A stretch of 19,401 bases of DNA from NBML01 sp029939535 (GCA_029939535.1 JAOZST010000065.1:1-19401); one strand, 5' to 3'. Counted from the first letter of the stretch, positions 1 to 7,032 are shown. Notes: a model not told the origin generated them from the letters alone. Program-made: numbers and translations.

Positions 1-151
1 TAAATATGGCGGAATGTGGGATATGATAGAAGATCCCATTGAACATGCCCATTCAATCATAGCCCACATAGATAACAAACATAAGGTTCTGGGGATTGAC
101 AAGGCAAGGGACAGGGTCATGATGGATTTTGCTGCCCGCCAGGCTCTTTAG
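1..151 (+). CDS. C-terminal tail of a CooS-type carbon monoxide dehydrogenase catalytic subunit (partial)
   Basis: Only the last 49 codons are present, read from base 2 to the TAG at 149-151; the start lies outside the window. The peptide contains GGMWDMIEDPIEHAHSIIAH followed by a Lys/His-rich helix and the LGI motif. This resembles the end of anaerobic nickel CO dehydrogenases (CooS/AcsA), where a GG...DP...A...I..HI..KR..LGI pattern closes the protein. If that is right, the enzyme oxidises CO to CO2, or works in the reverse direction with acetyl-CoA synthase, in the cytoplasm. No metal-binding cysteines lie in the visible piece, so the call rests on C-terminal pattern similarity alone. A strong hairpin follows 32 bases after the stop. 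Related hybrid-cluster-type proteins are the main alternative. Confidence 0.5.
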   Translation, partial: KYGGMWDMIEDPIEHAHSIIAHIDNKHKVLGIDKARDRVMMDFAARQAL

Positions 152-182
152 TGTAAATCAATTGTAATCAAATTTTAAAGGT

Positions 183-211
183 TATAGCCTGGTCCCTGGG
201 ACCAGGCTATA
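183..211 (+). terminator. Strong hairpin terminator after the CODH-like gene
   Basis: A perfect 13-bp inverted repeat (TATAGCCTGGTCC, loop CTG, GGACCAGGCTATA) starts 32 bases after the stop codon. The downstream tract is AT-rich (CATTAAATTTATAG) but is not a clean T run, so it may be a less canonical terminator or a 3'-end stabilising hairpin. Because the stem is symmetric it could also end transcripts of the remnant genes arriving on the minus strand. Confidence 0.65.
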
Positions 212-216
212 CATTA

Positions 217-300
217 AATTTATAGTATGGGAATTTGCATTTAAGCTTTAGCTATCAGTCAGCAGCTAATGTCTAAAAGTTCGCCCTATGGCGCACTAAG
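217..300. repeat. Dispersed intergenic repeat, copy 1 (short form)
   Basis: This stretch shares its layout with 2385-2511, in the same orientation. Both have an AT-rich head with ATAGTATRGGAATTTGCATT, an AGCTNA-type heptamer-like core, TAAAAG, and then a GC-rich hairpin. Here the core is short and degenerate (AGCTTTAGCTATCAGTCAGC). The hairpin is CGCC-CTAT-GGCG at about 282-293, with outer AGT/ACT pairs. Copy 2 has a different stem (CGCGC-GATA-GCGCG), so pairing is kept while sequence differs. No transposase is nearby; it resembles a REP- or MITE-like element, but its family is not known to me. Confidence 0.7.
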
Positions 301-301
301 T

Positions 302-667
302 TTATGTATTTTTTTTCAAGTGAGAAAGGTTTCTTGTAAGTTCCAGCACAACCCCAAGGCCCTCTTGGACCTTGGTATCTGATATTGCTGATAATAATCC
401 CATCATGCCAACCTTATCAGTATTAATTTTTTCTGTCATATTAATAAAGTTTTCAATCAAATCCACGCCAGGGCCAGTTAAAAGTTTTTTCAGCGCAATA
501 GATAATCTTACTAGGGAAGCAGTTATTTTATCATAATCTTCCTCAATGTCGGACAGTTCAACGATTAGCGCCTGGACCAATTCGGTTACCCTGGGGGCCA
601 AGTCTTCTTTCAGCTCATTGATGCTGTTGGCTGATTCAGTAAGAATTCCAATATACCCATCTAAACA
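302..667 (-). pseudogene. DUF1641 protein remnant, 5' end lost
   Basis: The frame reads from the in-frame stop at 668-670 down to the stop at 302-304. It contains ESANSINELKEDLAPRV, then VTELVQALIVELSDIEEDY, and ends with a segment around VGMMGLLSAISDTKVQEGLG. These are family features of DUF1641 proteins, small partners encoded beside SQR-like flavoproteins. The first usable start is a TTG at 599-601, which lies downstream of the conserved ELKEDLAP segment. A protein from there would be 99 residues and lack part of the family core, so I call it a truncated remnant. Its frame overlaps the end of the SQR-like remnant by about 30 bases, which looks like a deletion junction. A short expressed protein from the TTG cannot be excluded. 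Confidence 0.65.
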
Positions 668-1190
668 TCATTTTTCCCCAGTAATTACTCAAAGATTCCT
701 GTAGGAGGCTGAATGGTCCCATGCCTGGAAAAGGGAATTTCCCCGGAAGCGGTTCTACCTTATAATTAAAATCAAGGAGAATGGCTTTTTCAAATCCTGA
801 AGCAAGAAAGCAGGTGGCATGACCGTCAAAGGTGGGTTTTGGTTCATAACCGTCAATCTCCCTGATAAGGTTTGCCACAAGGGTATAGGCCATATAATGT
901 GTAACCGATCCTGCCTTTGAAGTTGGGACATTGGTTGTATCACCCAACACATAAATTCTTTCCTGATTTTCTGCTTTCAGTGTATGATTATCTGTCGGGA
1001 CATATCCGACGGGATCACCAATTTCTGATTCCACAAGCATATTCTCCCCCATATTGGGTGGTATGGCGACTAAAATGTCGTAACCTACTTTATCTCCTTT
1101 ATGGGATTCAATGGTTTTTTCGCTTGCATTGACCTGGGCCAGGTCAAAATAAGGATTGAGTCCTCTGAACTCTTTGAGCCTGAATGTTTT
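636..1190 (-). pseudogene. Sulfide:quinone oxidoreductase-like flavoprotein, C-terminal remnant
   Basis: The frame is open from the stop at 1191-1193 to the stop at 636-638. Recognisable homology starts near YFDLAQVNASEKTI (about 1150) and runs through YDILVAIPPNM and YVPTDNHTL. The C-terminal FAD-contact segment IYVLGDTTNVPTSKAGSVTH is present, then FDGHATCFLASGF and the end WGKMMFRWVYWN. About 230 residues expected of a ~390-residue family member are missing from the N-terminus, including the GxGxxG dinucleotide fold and the redox cysteine region. The last residues are also replaced by SY-stop where the family normally continues. The longest ATG ORF (636-1052) has only 138 codons and cannot form the enzyme. 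The left part overlaps the end of the upstream polyferredoxin gene, consistent with a deletion joining the two. Confidence 0.8.
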
Positions 1191-2247
1191 TCATTATCTT
1201 TTTCATTCTTTCGGGATCAACTTGTTCGTTTGAGCCCCAGGACATAGTGCTTTGTATTACATATCTAAGATAATCAGATTTTGCAATTTCATTGTGCCAG
1301 TTACCCGATACTTTGGCCAGAGAAATGCCAGCAGAAAACATTAAAATCAATATCAATGCAATTGTGGATGGGCCAATCTGTATATTACCGGGAAATATTG
1401 AAAATTCAATGGCCTGCTTCTCAGGGCAATTTTTAATGCAAGTCATGCACGCTGTACACTCTGAAGAGCGGATGCTTTCTTTTTGTCTGATTTTTATGAG
1501 TCCGGGACATTTTTTTTCGCATATGCCGCAGTCTGTACAATGGGAAGGATCCCGTTTAATCTTTCCAATACTCAAAAAACTTAACACACCCAGGATCGCC
1601 CCATAGGGACATAAAAATCTGCACCAGAAATAGGGGATAATGAATGATAAAAAAAATAAAACAGAAATAACAATTATCGATGTATTGGAGAGATTAGTAA
1701 AAAAATATAACATCTTAATATCAGCGAATCGATTGTAAGGGCTGTGAATAAAGCTTTCAATGCTTCTTATCGGCATCTTGTAAAAAATATTCCAGATAAA
1801 AAATCCAGCCAGTACATATTTTATACTTCGCAATAATAAATCAACTGGAAGGGGTAGGATCATTTTTTTTTTAAAAAAGATGGAATGTAATTTGGCAAGA
1901 AAATCTGAGAGCAGACCAATGGGGCAAACCCAACTGCAAAACCCTTTTTTCACGATCAAGGCAGTCAGGCAGATAATTAAAAACACCACCAATGCTGACG
2001 GGTGTATTTTGTTTATTGTTCCAGTGAACAGAAGGTGTTTTAAACTGACCAGAGCACTGATGGGAAGAAAAGCCTCAACTCCCGGCGGTCTTTCAAAACC
2101 GGGGATTATTCCAGTCTCAAGCAGGGAAACAAAAAGATAAAATTTAATTCCCAGGCTGAGTACAATTATACACGATAATATCTGTACAAATCTCCTGGGC
2201 GAATTGAGGAATCCAGGTAGTTTATAGCTTTTTAATCTTTTTTTCAT
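1144..2247 (-). CDS. NapH/MauN-type membrane protein with two [4Fe-4S] ferredoxin clusters
   Basis: This 367-residue polytopic membrane protein has about five or six hydrophobic segments (roughly residues 21-45, 84-100, 138-156, 186-206 and 292-310). Two CxxxC pairs sit at membrane boundaries (C104/C108 in FCSWVCP, C209/C213 in WCRFLCPYG), as in the NapH/MauN/CcoG-like group. Two ferredoxin motifs, C237-x2-C240-x2-C243-x3-C247 and C264-x2-C267-x2-C270-x3-C274, predict two cytoplasmic [4Fe-4S] clusters. The family passes electrons between quinol and soluble partners. A GAGGAAT ribosome site precedes the ATG, and a FNR-type box with a -10-like TATGAT lies upstream. It is the first gene of what was probably an operon with the SQR-like and DUF1641 genes, now remnants. 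Its base composition is visibly more AT-rich than the genes to its right. The C-terminus ends at the deletion scar, so the last residues may not be original. Confidence 0.85.
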   Translation of the reverse strand: MKKRLKSYKLPGFLNSPRRFVQILSCIIVLSLGIKFYLFVSLLETGIIPGFERPPGVEAFLPISALVSLKHLLFTGTINKIHPSALVVFLIICLTALIVKKGFCSWVCPIGLLSDFLAKLHSIFFKKKMILPLPVDLLLRSIKYVLAGFFIWNIFYKMPIRSIESFIHSPYNRFADIKMLYFFTNLSNTSIIVISVLFFLSFIIPYFWCRFLCPYGAILGVLSFLSIGKIKRDPSHCTDCGICEKKCPGLIKIRQKESIRSSECTACMTCIKNCPEKQAIEFSIFPGNIQIGPSTIALILILMFSAGISLAKVSGNWHNEIAKSDYLRYVIQSTMSWGSNEQVDPERMKKIMKNIQAQRVQRTQSLF

Positions 2248-2282
2248 ATTCCTCTTTTTTTTATGATTATTGATTCACTTGT

Positions 2283-2288
2283 ATCATA
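2283..2288 (-). promoter_or_regulatory. -10-like element (TATGAT) for the polyferredoxin gene
   Basis: On the minus strand TATGAT lies 36 bases before the ATG at 2247. The FNR-type palindrome is centred about 27 bases upstream of it. The predicted start point is near 2271-2276, placing the regulator site near -37 to -41, the usual place for activation by FNR-family proteins. There is no good -35 box, which fits an activator-dependent promoter. Confidence 0.45.
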
Positions 2289-2304
2289 GTTGAAAAAATA
2301 GAGA

Positions 2305-2320
2305 CTTGATTTAGATCAAG
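2305..2320. promoter_or_regulatory. FNR/CRP-family operator (anaerobox)
   Basis: CTTGAT-TTAG-ATCAAG is a perfect 6+6 inverted repeat that contains the exact FNR consensus TTGATNNNNATCAA. It lies about 65 bases before the polyferredoxin start and about 250 bases before the SDR start, in the divergent intergenic region. FNR-family regulators bind such sites under anoxia or nitrosative stress. Which regulator acts here cannot be read from the window. Confidence 0.65.
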
Positions 2321-2329
2321 AAACTTTTA

Positions 2330-2356
2330 TTGACAAATTCATGAAAAATTTATAAT
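2330..2356 (+). promoter_or_regulatory. Possible sigma70-type promoter toward the SDR gene
   Basis: TTGACA at 2330-2335 and TATAAT at 2351-2356 are both exact consensus hexamers, but the spacer is only 15 bases where 17 is preferred. Transcription would begin near 2363, giving a leader of about 200 bases that contains the whole repeat copy 2 before the SDR start codon. The region is AT-rich, so a chance match is possible. Confidence 0.35.
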
Positions 2357-2384
2357 AATTTCATTCTTTTAGGGAATAAATCCT

Positions 2385-2511
2385 TAATTTAATAGTATAG
2401 GAATTTGCATTTAGCCGTTAGGCTTTAGCTAACAGCTAACAGCTAACAGCTAACAGCTAACAGCTAACAGCTAATGGCTAATGGCTAAAAGCTCGCGCGA
2501 TAGCGCGTTAA
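2385..2511. repeat. Dispersed intergenic repeat, copy 2, with heptamer array
   Basis: After the shared head ATAGTATAGGAATTTGCATT comes a TTAGCC...GGCT segment and then nine 7-bp units from 2427 to 2489. Six are identical AGCTAAC units (2427-2468), followed by AGCTAAT, GGCTAAT and GGCTAAA. The block AGCCGTT-AGGCTTT at 2413-2426 keeps the same 7-base phase. TTAGCC at the left can pair with GGCTAA at the right. The tail is a CGCGC-GATA-GCGCG hairpin at about 2494-2507. Copy 1 at 217-300 is a shorter relative in the same orientation. It lies in the presumed leader of the SDR gene. Confidence 0.8.
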
Positions 2512-2561
2512 TTTAAAATAGGGATATACAGATTTTTAGTGGAACAAGGATATAGAACATA

Positions 2562-4148
2562 GTGAGTACCAGCAGCAGGGAAACAATAAATACAGAGGCA
2601 GAGAGTAAAGACAAACAGGAGGCCCTGGCAGCCATGACCAGGTGTATTCCCATCCTGGAAAATATTGCAGACCAATCCGAACTTCTGGCCCTTTTGTCGG
2701 AAAATCAGCGCATTGCCTTGATCACGGCTGCCGGGAAAATATCCAGGCCAAACAAAAAAGAGATTAAAAAGCGGAACAAGGACAGAAAAAAGCAAAAACG
2801 CCTGGCCATTGTGGAAAAAGAGCGGCGCTTGAGGGCGGATACAGGTATTCGTAGGGCCAGGGAGGATGACGTGTTTACAGCTCCCCAGCAAATTTGCGGT
2901 CCGGATGTTGATATGGGAATTGAAGATAAAACCAGGACATTGGAAACACCCCGCAACTGCTATGTGTGCAAAACCGAGTTTGTAAAACTTCATCATTTTT
3001 ATGACACCATGTGCCCGGAATGTGCAGAATTTAATTATCAGAAACGGTTCCAGACAGCTTCTTTGAAAGGCCAGGTGGCATTGATCACAGGGTCCAGGCT
3101 TAAGATCGGATACCAGGCCTGCTTGATGATGCTCCGGGCAGGAGCCAGGGTGATTGCCACTACCCGGTTTCCCAGGGATTCAGCCCTGCGGTTTTCCAGG
3201 GAAAAGGATTTCTCCCAATGGGGGGACAGGCTCCAGGTCTATGGACTGGATCTTCGCCATACTCCCAGTGTTGAGCTTTTCTGCGATTATATCAGGGAGA
3301 CTTACCAGCGCCTGGATATTCTCATCAATAATGCTGCCCAGACTGTTCGGCGGCCGCCAGGATTCTATGCCCATTTAATGGAAAATGAAAACAGAGATAC
3401 GGCAGATCTGCCAGAAGATGCCCAGGCCCTTTTAGGCCAGTACCAGGCCTGTATTTCCCAGCTGGAATACGGGCAGACAAAAGGTCTGGGCCAGGAAAAA
3501 GCTTTGCCTGTGTCCTGGAATGGCACAGCACCCGGCGTGGGGCTGCGCATGTCTGCTCAATTGTCCCAGGTTCCCTATTCCTATGATAATTCCCTGGATG
3601 TTCCCCAGGTCTTTCCTGCGCAAAAATTGGATGCTGATCTGCAGCAGGTTGATCTTCGCAGGACCAATTCCTGGAGATTACGCCTGGGGGAGATCCAGAC
3701 CTCGGAAATGCTGGAGATTCAGCTGGTTAATTCCGTGGCCCCCTTTGTCCTGTGCAACAGGCTGGCAGATCTGATGAAAAAGGATTTTACCGGGCAAAAA
3801 CACATGGTTAATGTCTCTGCCATGGAGGGTAAATTTCTGAGGTTTAAAAAAGGCAGCCGCCATCCCCACACCAATATGGCCAAGGCAGCCCTGAACATGC
3901 TTACCCATACTGCTGCCAGTGATCTGGCCAAATACGGGATTTTCATGAATGCCGTGGACACGGGCTGGGTAACAGATGAAGATCCTGCAATCCTGGCCAG
4001 GCTCAAACAGGACCGTCACGATTTCCAGCCACCCCTGGATATTGTGGACGGAGCCGCAAGGATCTGCGATCCGTTTTTCCATGGCATACTTACGGGAAAA
4101 CACTGGTGTGGTAAATTTTTAAAGGATTATTTTCCCATTGACTGGTAA
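2562..4148 (+). CDS. Atypical large SDR-family oxidoreductase with N-terminal zinc-ribbon-like region
   Basis: This is a 528-residue protein; classical SDR enzymes have about 250. Residues 1-130 are predicted helical, with a Lys/Arg-rich stretch at about 62-91. C133-x2-C136 and C151-x2-C154 form a zinc-ribbon-like set. The Rossmann part starts at about residue 170 with T176-G-S-R-L-K-I-G183 and NNAA at 256-259. S419 matches the SDR catalytic serine and K441 the lysine, but the usual tyrosine of YxxxK is T437. About 100 extra residues (roughly 262-400) lie between NNAA and the serine, including a VDLRRTNSWRLRLGEIQT segment that I recall as conserved in a wide subfamily, so this is probably not a decaying gene. 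NAD(P)-dependent chemistry is likely but the substrate is unknown. I chose the GTG at 2562, preceded by AAGGA 11 bases away. It is convergent with the ABC transporter genes, with an 8-base gap, so it is not part of that operon. Confidence 0.8.
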   Translation: MSTSSRETINTEAESKDKQEALAAMTRCIPILENIADQSELLALLSENQRIALITAAGKISRPNKKEIKKRNKDRKKQKRLAIVEKERRLRADTGIRRAREDDVFTAPQQICGPDVDMGIEDKTRTLETPRNCYVCKTEFVKLHHFYDTMCPECAEFNYQKRFQTASLKGQVALITGSRLKIGYQACLMMLRAGARVIATTRFPRDSALRFSREKDFSQWGDRLQVYGLDLRHTPSVELFCDYIRETYQRLDILINNAAQTVRRPPGFYAHLMENENRDTADLPEDAQALLGQYQACISQLEYGQTKGLGQEKALPVSWNGTAPGVGLRMSAQLSQVPYSYDNSLDVPQVFPAQKLDADLQQVDLRRTNSWRLRLGEIQTSEMLEIQLVNSVAPFVLCNRLADLMKKDFTGQKHMVNVSAMEGKFLRFKKGSRHPHTNMAKAALNMLTHTAASDLAKYGIFMNAVDTGWVTDEDPAILARLKQDRHDFQPPLDIVDGAARICDPFFHGILTGKHWCGKFLKDYFPIDW

Positions 4149-4156
4149 AAACCTGT

Positions 4157-5047
4157 TTATTGATAATGAATCCGTTTTTCCACCACAATAAACTGAAAAA
4201 TGGTGATAATTGCAAGAATAAGAACCAGGACAACGGTCAGTGTGGCCGCGTAACTCGTATCCCAGAAACTAAAGGCATTTTCGTAAATATAGTACAATAA
4301 AAGGGAACTGGCATTATCCGGGCCTCCCTTGGTCATTATAACCAGATGATCCACCAGTTTGAAGGAATTAACAACGGCATTGACAGTTACAAACAAAGTG
4401 GTGGGCATGAGCAATGGAAAGGTTACCCGCCTGAAATAGTACCATTTTCCGGAACCTTCCACCAGTCCTGCTTCCTTAAGTTCAGGAGAAAGCTGCTGTA
4501 GGGCTGCAAGATAAAATACCATGAAAAATCCGGATTCCTTCCAGATCACCATGACAATGAGGCAGTAAAGGGCCGTGTCTGGATTGCCCAGCCAATTATG
4601 GCTGTCTCCTCCAAAAACAGAAAATACCTGATCAAAGAGACCGTATTCCGGAGTGTAGAAGAAAAGCCAGATATTGGCAACAGCGATCATGGGCAGAACA
4701 GTGGGGGTAAAAAAAGACATGCGAACCAGGGAGCGCCCTTTGATATTCCGATTGATGAGCAGTGCCATGCCCAGGGCCATGGCGATGCTCAGGGGAACAG
4801 TGCACATGGAATAGATAAGGTTGTTGGTCAGGACTTTCCAGAAAATATCGTCATCCATGAGAAAGACATAATTTTCCATGCCAATGAAGGTTGCCGGCCG
4901 GGTCACAGTTCCCATGGAAAAAAGGCTGTGGAACAAGTTGGAGGCAATGGGAAAATGGGTAAACAGACTTATCATGAAAACAGCAGGGAGAACCAGGAGC
5001 CAGCCATTCACATGATTCCAGTATCCAAGTTTAAATTTTGTTTTCAT
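4157..5047 (-). CDS. MalF/UgpA-type sugar ABC transporter permease
   Basis: A 296-residue integral membrane protein with six predicted segments, the first at about residues 14-36. The EAA loop that docks on the ATPase is visible near residues 192-211 (EAGLVEGSGKWYYFRRVTFP). It belongs to the CUT1 (carbohydrate uptake) permease group, MalF/UgpA branch, but lacks the extra N-terminal domain of E. coli MalF. Its ATG overlaps the stop of the ATPase gene by four bases (ATGA), so translation is likely coupled. A short GGGG-CGTAA-CCCC hairpin sits directly before the start codon (5048-5060). It is last in the minus-strand transporter operon. The substrate cannot be told from this gene. Confidence 0.9.
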   Translation of the reverse strand: MKTKFKLGYWNHVNGWLLVLPAVFMISLFTHFPIASNLFHSLFSMGTVTRPATFIGMENYVFLMDDDIFWKVLTNNLIYSMCTVPLSIAMALGMALLINRNIKGRSLVRMSFFTPTVLPMIAVANIWLFFYTPEYGLFDQVFSVFGGDSHNWLGNPDTALYCLIVMVIWKESGFFMVFYLAALQQLSPELKEAGLVEGSGKWYYFRRVTFPLLMPTTLFVTVNAVVNSFKLVDHLVIMTKGGPDNASSLLLYYIYENAFSFWDTSYAATLTVVLVLILAIITIFQFIVVEKRIHYQ

Positions 5048-6099
5048 GGGGTTACGCCCCTTGCTGAATCAATTATCCGCTTGCCATTTTTGCCATCAAA
5101 CAGATGAATATGTTTAGATTCCCAGTTAAGCTTTAAATGATCACCTTTTGAAATCTCTGTCTTGCCTTTTACTGTGACCGTGATGGCCTGTTCTCCTGAC
5201 TGACATTGGAGCAGGGAGTCAGCACCCAGATACTCAATGGCCAGGACAGAGCTCTTCAGTCCTGATTTTTTTGATATTACAATGTTTTCCGGCCTGATTC
5301 CCACGAGATAGGAAGGGGTTGAACCTGGTGGCAGCATGGATGAAAACTCTTCCATAAATTCAATATCCGGAGTCAGGATATTCATGGGTGGATTGCCGAT
5401 AAAGCTTCCTGTAAAAGCAGTGGCAGGTCTGTTATAAAGATCTTCCGGGGTCCCGTGCTGCTCAATGACCCCATCCTTCATCAGGATGATTCTGTCTGCT
5501 ATGGTCATGGCCTCGACTTGATCGTGGGTCACGTAAATCATGGTCATTTTCAGGCGCTGCTGAAGGGCTCGGATTTCCTGGCGCATCTCCTGGCGGAGTT
5601 TTGCATCCAGGTTGGAGAGGGGTTCATCCATGAGACATACTGAGACCTGGGCCACAATGGATCTTCCCAGGGCTACCCTCTGGCGCTGGCCTCCGGACAA
5701 TTGGGCGGGTTTTCGATCAAGAAGATTAGAAAGACCCAGGAGATCAGCGGCATTTTCCAGGCGTTTCTTCTGTTCATTTTTGGGCACCTTGCGTGCCTTA
5801 AGACCAAAAAGAATATTTTCTTCCACACTCAAATGGGGGAAAAGGGCATAATTCTGGAATACCATGGAGATATTCCGCTTGACCGGGGGAAGATTGGATA
5901 CATCCCTGCCTCCTATCTCAACGATTCCCGATGTCGGCGTATCCAGTCCTGCAATAAGGCGCAGGGTGGTGGATTTGCCGCAGCCCGAAGGGCCAAGCAG
6001 AACGAGAAGTTTCCCATTCTCGCATTTAAAATTTATATTGGTCAGGGCCTGGGTACTGCCCCAGCTTTTGCAGGCATCTTTTAGAGTGATTGTTGACAT
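5044..6099 (-). CDS. MalK/UgpC-type ABC transporter ATPase
   Basis: A 351-residue ATPase that energises import from the cytoplasmic side. Walker A GPSGCGKST is at 36-44, the Q-loop glutamine at 82, signature LSGGQ at 134-138, Walker B CLMDEP ending at 160 (E159 catalytic), the D-loop SNLDAK after it, and the H-loop histidine at 192. A C-terminal TOBE/OB-like region (about 240-351, including VGIRPENI) is typical of MalK/UgpC and can bind regulators or substrate cues. The length fits the family. The ribosome site before the ATG is weak. The stop overlaps the start of the next permease, and 43 bases separate the start from the preceding permease stop. Confidence 0.93.
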   Translation of the reverse strand: MSTITLKDACKSWGSTQALTNINFKCENGKLLVLLGPSGCGKSTTLRLIAGLDTPTSGIVEIGGRDVSNLPPVKRNISMVFQNYALFPHLSVEENILFGLKARKVPKNEQKKRLENAADLLGLSNLLDRKPAQLSGGQRQRVALGRSIVAQVSVCLMDEPLSNLDAKLRQEMRQEIRALQQRLKMTMIYVTHDQVEAMTIADRIILMKDGVIEQHGTPEDLYNRPATAFTGSFIGNPPMNILTPDIEFMEEFSSMLPPGSTPSYLVGIRPENIVISKKSGLKSSVLAIEYLGADSLLQCQSGEQAITVTVKGKTEISKGDHLKLNWESKHIHLFDGKNGKRIIDSARGVTP

Positions 6100-6142
6100 T
6101 GCTTGTCTTTATTTATTAGGTGTCCATTTATTGTGATTAAGA

Positions 6143-6964
6143 TTACTTAATTCCAGAATGCATGAAAGATTGTACAAACTGGCGCTGAAACAGGATAAAT
6201 GCAACCAGCAGGGGAGCCATGGTCATGACAGTTGCAGCCGTGATTATGGACCAGTCAACCCCGGACTCAGGAGCGCCGAAAATAGCCAGTCCCACAGTCA
6301 GGGGACGGCTGTTTACCGAACTTGTGATTACCAGGGGCCAGAGAAAATTATTCCAATGGTAACTGACTGACACAAGTCCGTAGGCAATATAGGTGGACCT
6401 GGCAAGGGGTACATAAACTTTCCAGAGGATACCCACCGCAGATACCCCCTCCACCTGTGCGGCTTCCACCAGTTCCTTTGGAATTGTTTTAAAGGACTGG
6501 CGCAGAAGAAAAATCCCAAAGGCGCTGGCCATGTATGGAAGCCCGATGGCTGGAATGGTATCCAAAAGACCCAGAATACTTATTGTGCGATAATTTTCAA
6601 CCAAAAGGACTTCGGGCATGATCATGAGCTGCAGTAGAACCAGAGCAAACACCACATTTTTTCCATAAAATTCAAACCTGGCAAATCCATAGGCAGCCAG
6701 GGTGCACAGAACAAATTGTGCTGCCAGAATCAGGGTGACCAGAACAAAGGTGTTGAGCAGGTACCTGGGAAAGGGAGCATAGGACCAGGCTCTGACAAAA
6801 TTGTCCATTGTCAGAGGAGCAAACAATTCAAAACTTGTTGAGAATTGGGCTGGATGAAAGGCACTCCAGAAGGCGAATAAAACCGGTAAAAGCCAGACAC
6901 CTCCCAGCATCCATGCCCCAATGGTCTCAATAGCCCTTCCTGTTCCAGGTTTCCAGAATTTCAT
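6143..6964 (-). CDS. MalG/UgpE-type sugar ABC transporter permease
   Basis: A six-segment CUT1 permease of about 273 residues. The EAA loop is visible as ELVEAAQVEGVSAVGILWKV in the second half. The frame stays open to an ATG at 6997, but I prefer the ATG at 6964. It begins MKFWKPG, as usual for the family, and is preceded by AAAGGA at good spacing, whereas the upstream ATG directly follows the 6999-7024 hairpin and has no ribosome site. It lies second in the operon after the binding-protein gene. It pairs with the MalF-type permease, which here is encoded after the ATPase rather than beside this gene. Confidence 0.9.
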   Translation of the reverse strand: MKFWKPGTGRAIETIGAWMLGGVWLLPVLFAFWSAFHPAQFSTSFELFAPLTMDNFVRAWSYAPFPRYLLNTFVLVTLILAAQFVLCTLAAYGFARFEFYGKNVVFALVLLQLMIMPEVLLVENYRTISILGLLDTIPAIGLPYMASAFGIFLLRQSFKTIPKELVEAAQVEGVSAVGILWKVYVPLARSTYIAYGLVSVSYHWNNFLWPLVITSSVNSRPLTVGLAIFGAPESGVDWSIITAATVMTMAPLLVAFILFQRQFVQSFMHSGIK

Positions 6965-6998
6965 TATGATTTCCTTTTGTCCTTTTCTACAGGGCATA

Positions 6999-7024
6999 CA
7001 GGGCAGGGAATTTTCCCTGCCCTG
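6999..7024 (-). promoter_or_regulatory. Intercistronic hairpin between binding-protein and permease genes
   Basis: A perfect 12-bp inverted repeat (CAGGGCAGGGAA and its complement around TT) lies just after the stop of the binding-protein gene and before the permease. No T run follows on the minus strand. Such hairpins in maltose-type operons act as partial terminators or 3' RNA stabilisers, so that the binding protein is made in excess over the membrane parts. That role is inferred here from position. Confidence 0.65.
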
Positions 7025-7032
7025 GAATCTGA

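Noticed and set aside
2427..2489. CRISPR array
   Set aside because: Units are only 7 bases and directly adjacent, without spacers, and no cas gene is nearby.
2508..2996. 162-codon minus-strand ORF over the start of the SDR gene
   Set aside because: Antisense to a gene with strong family features; the low-complexity Phe/Cys/Pro-rich content is typical of a shadow.
4598..5107. 169-codon plus-strand ORF over the MalF-type permease
   Set aside because: His/Gly/Gln-rich antisense shadow of a membrane protein gene.
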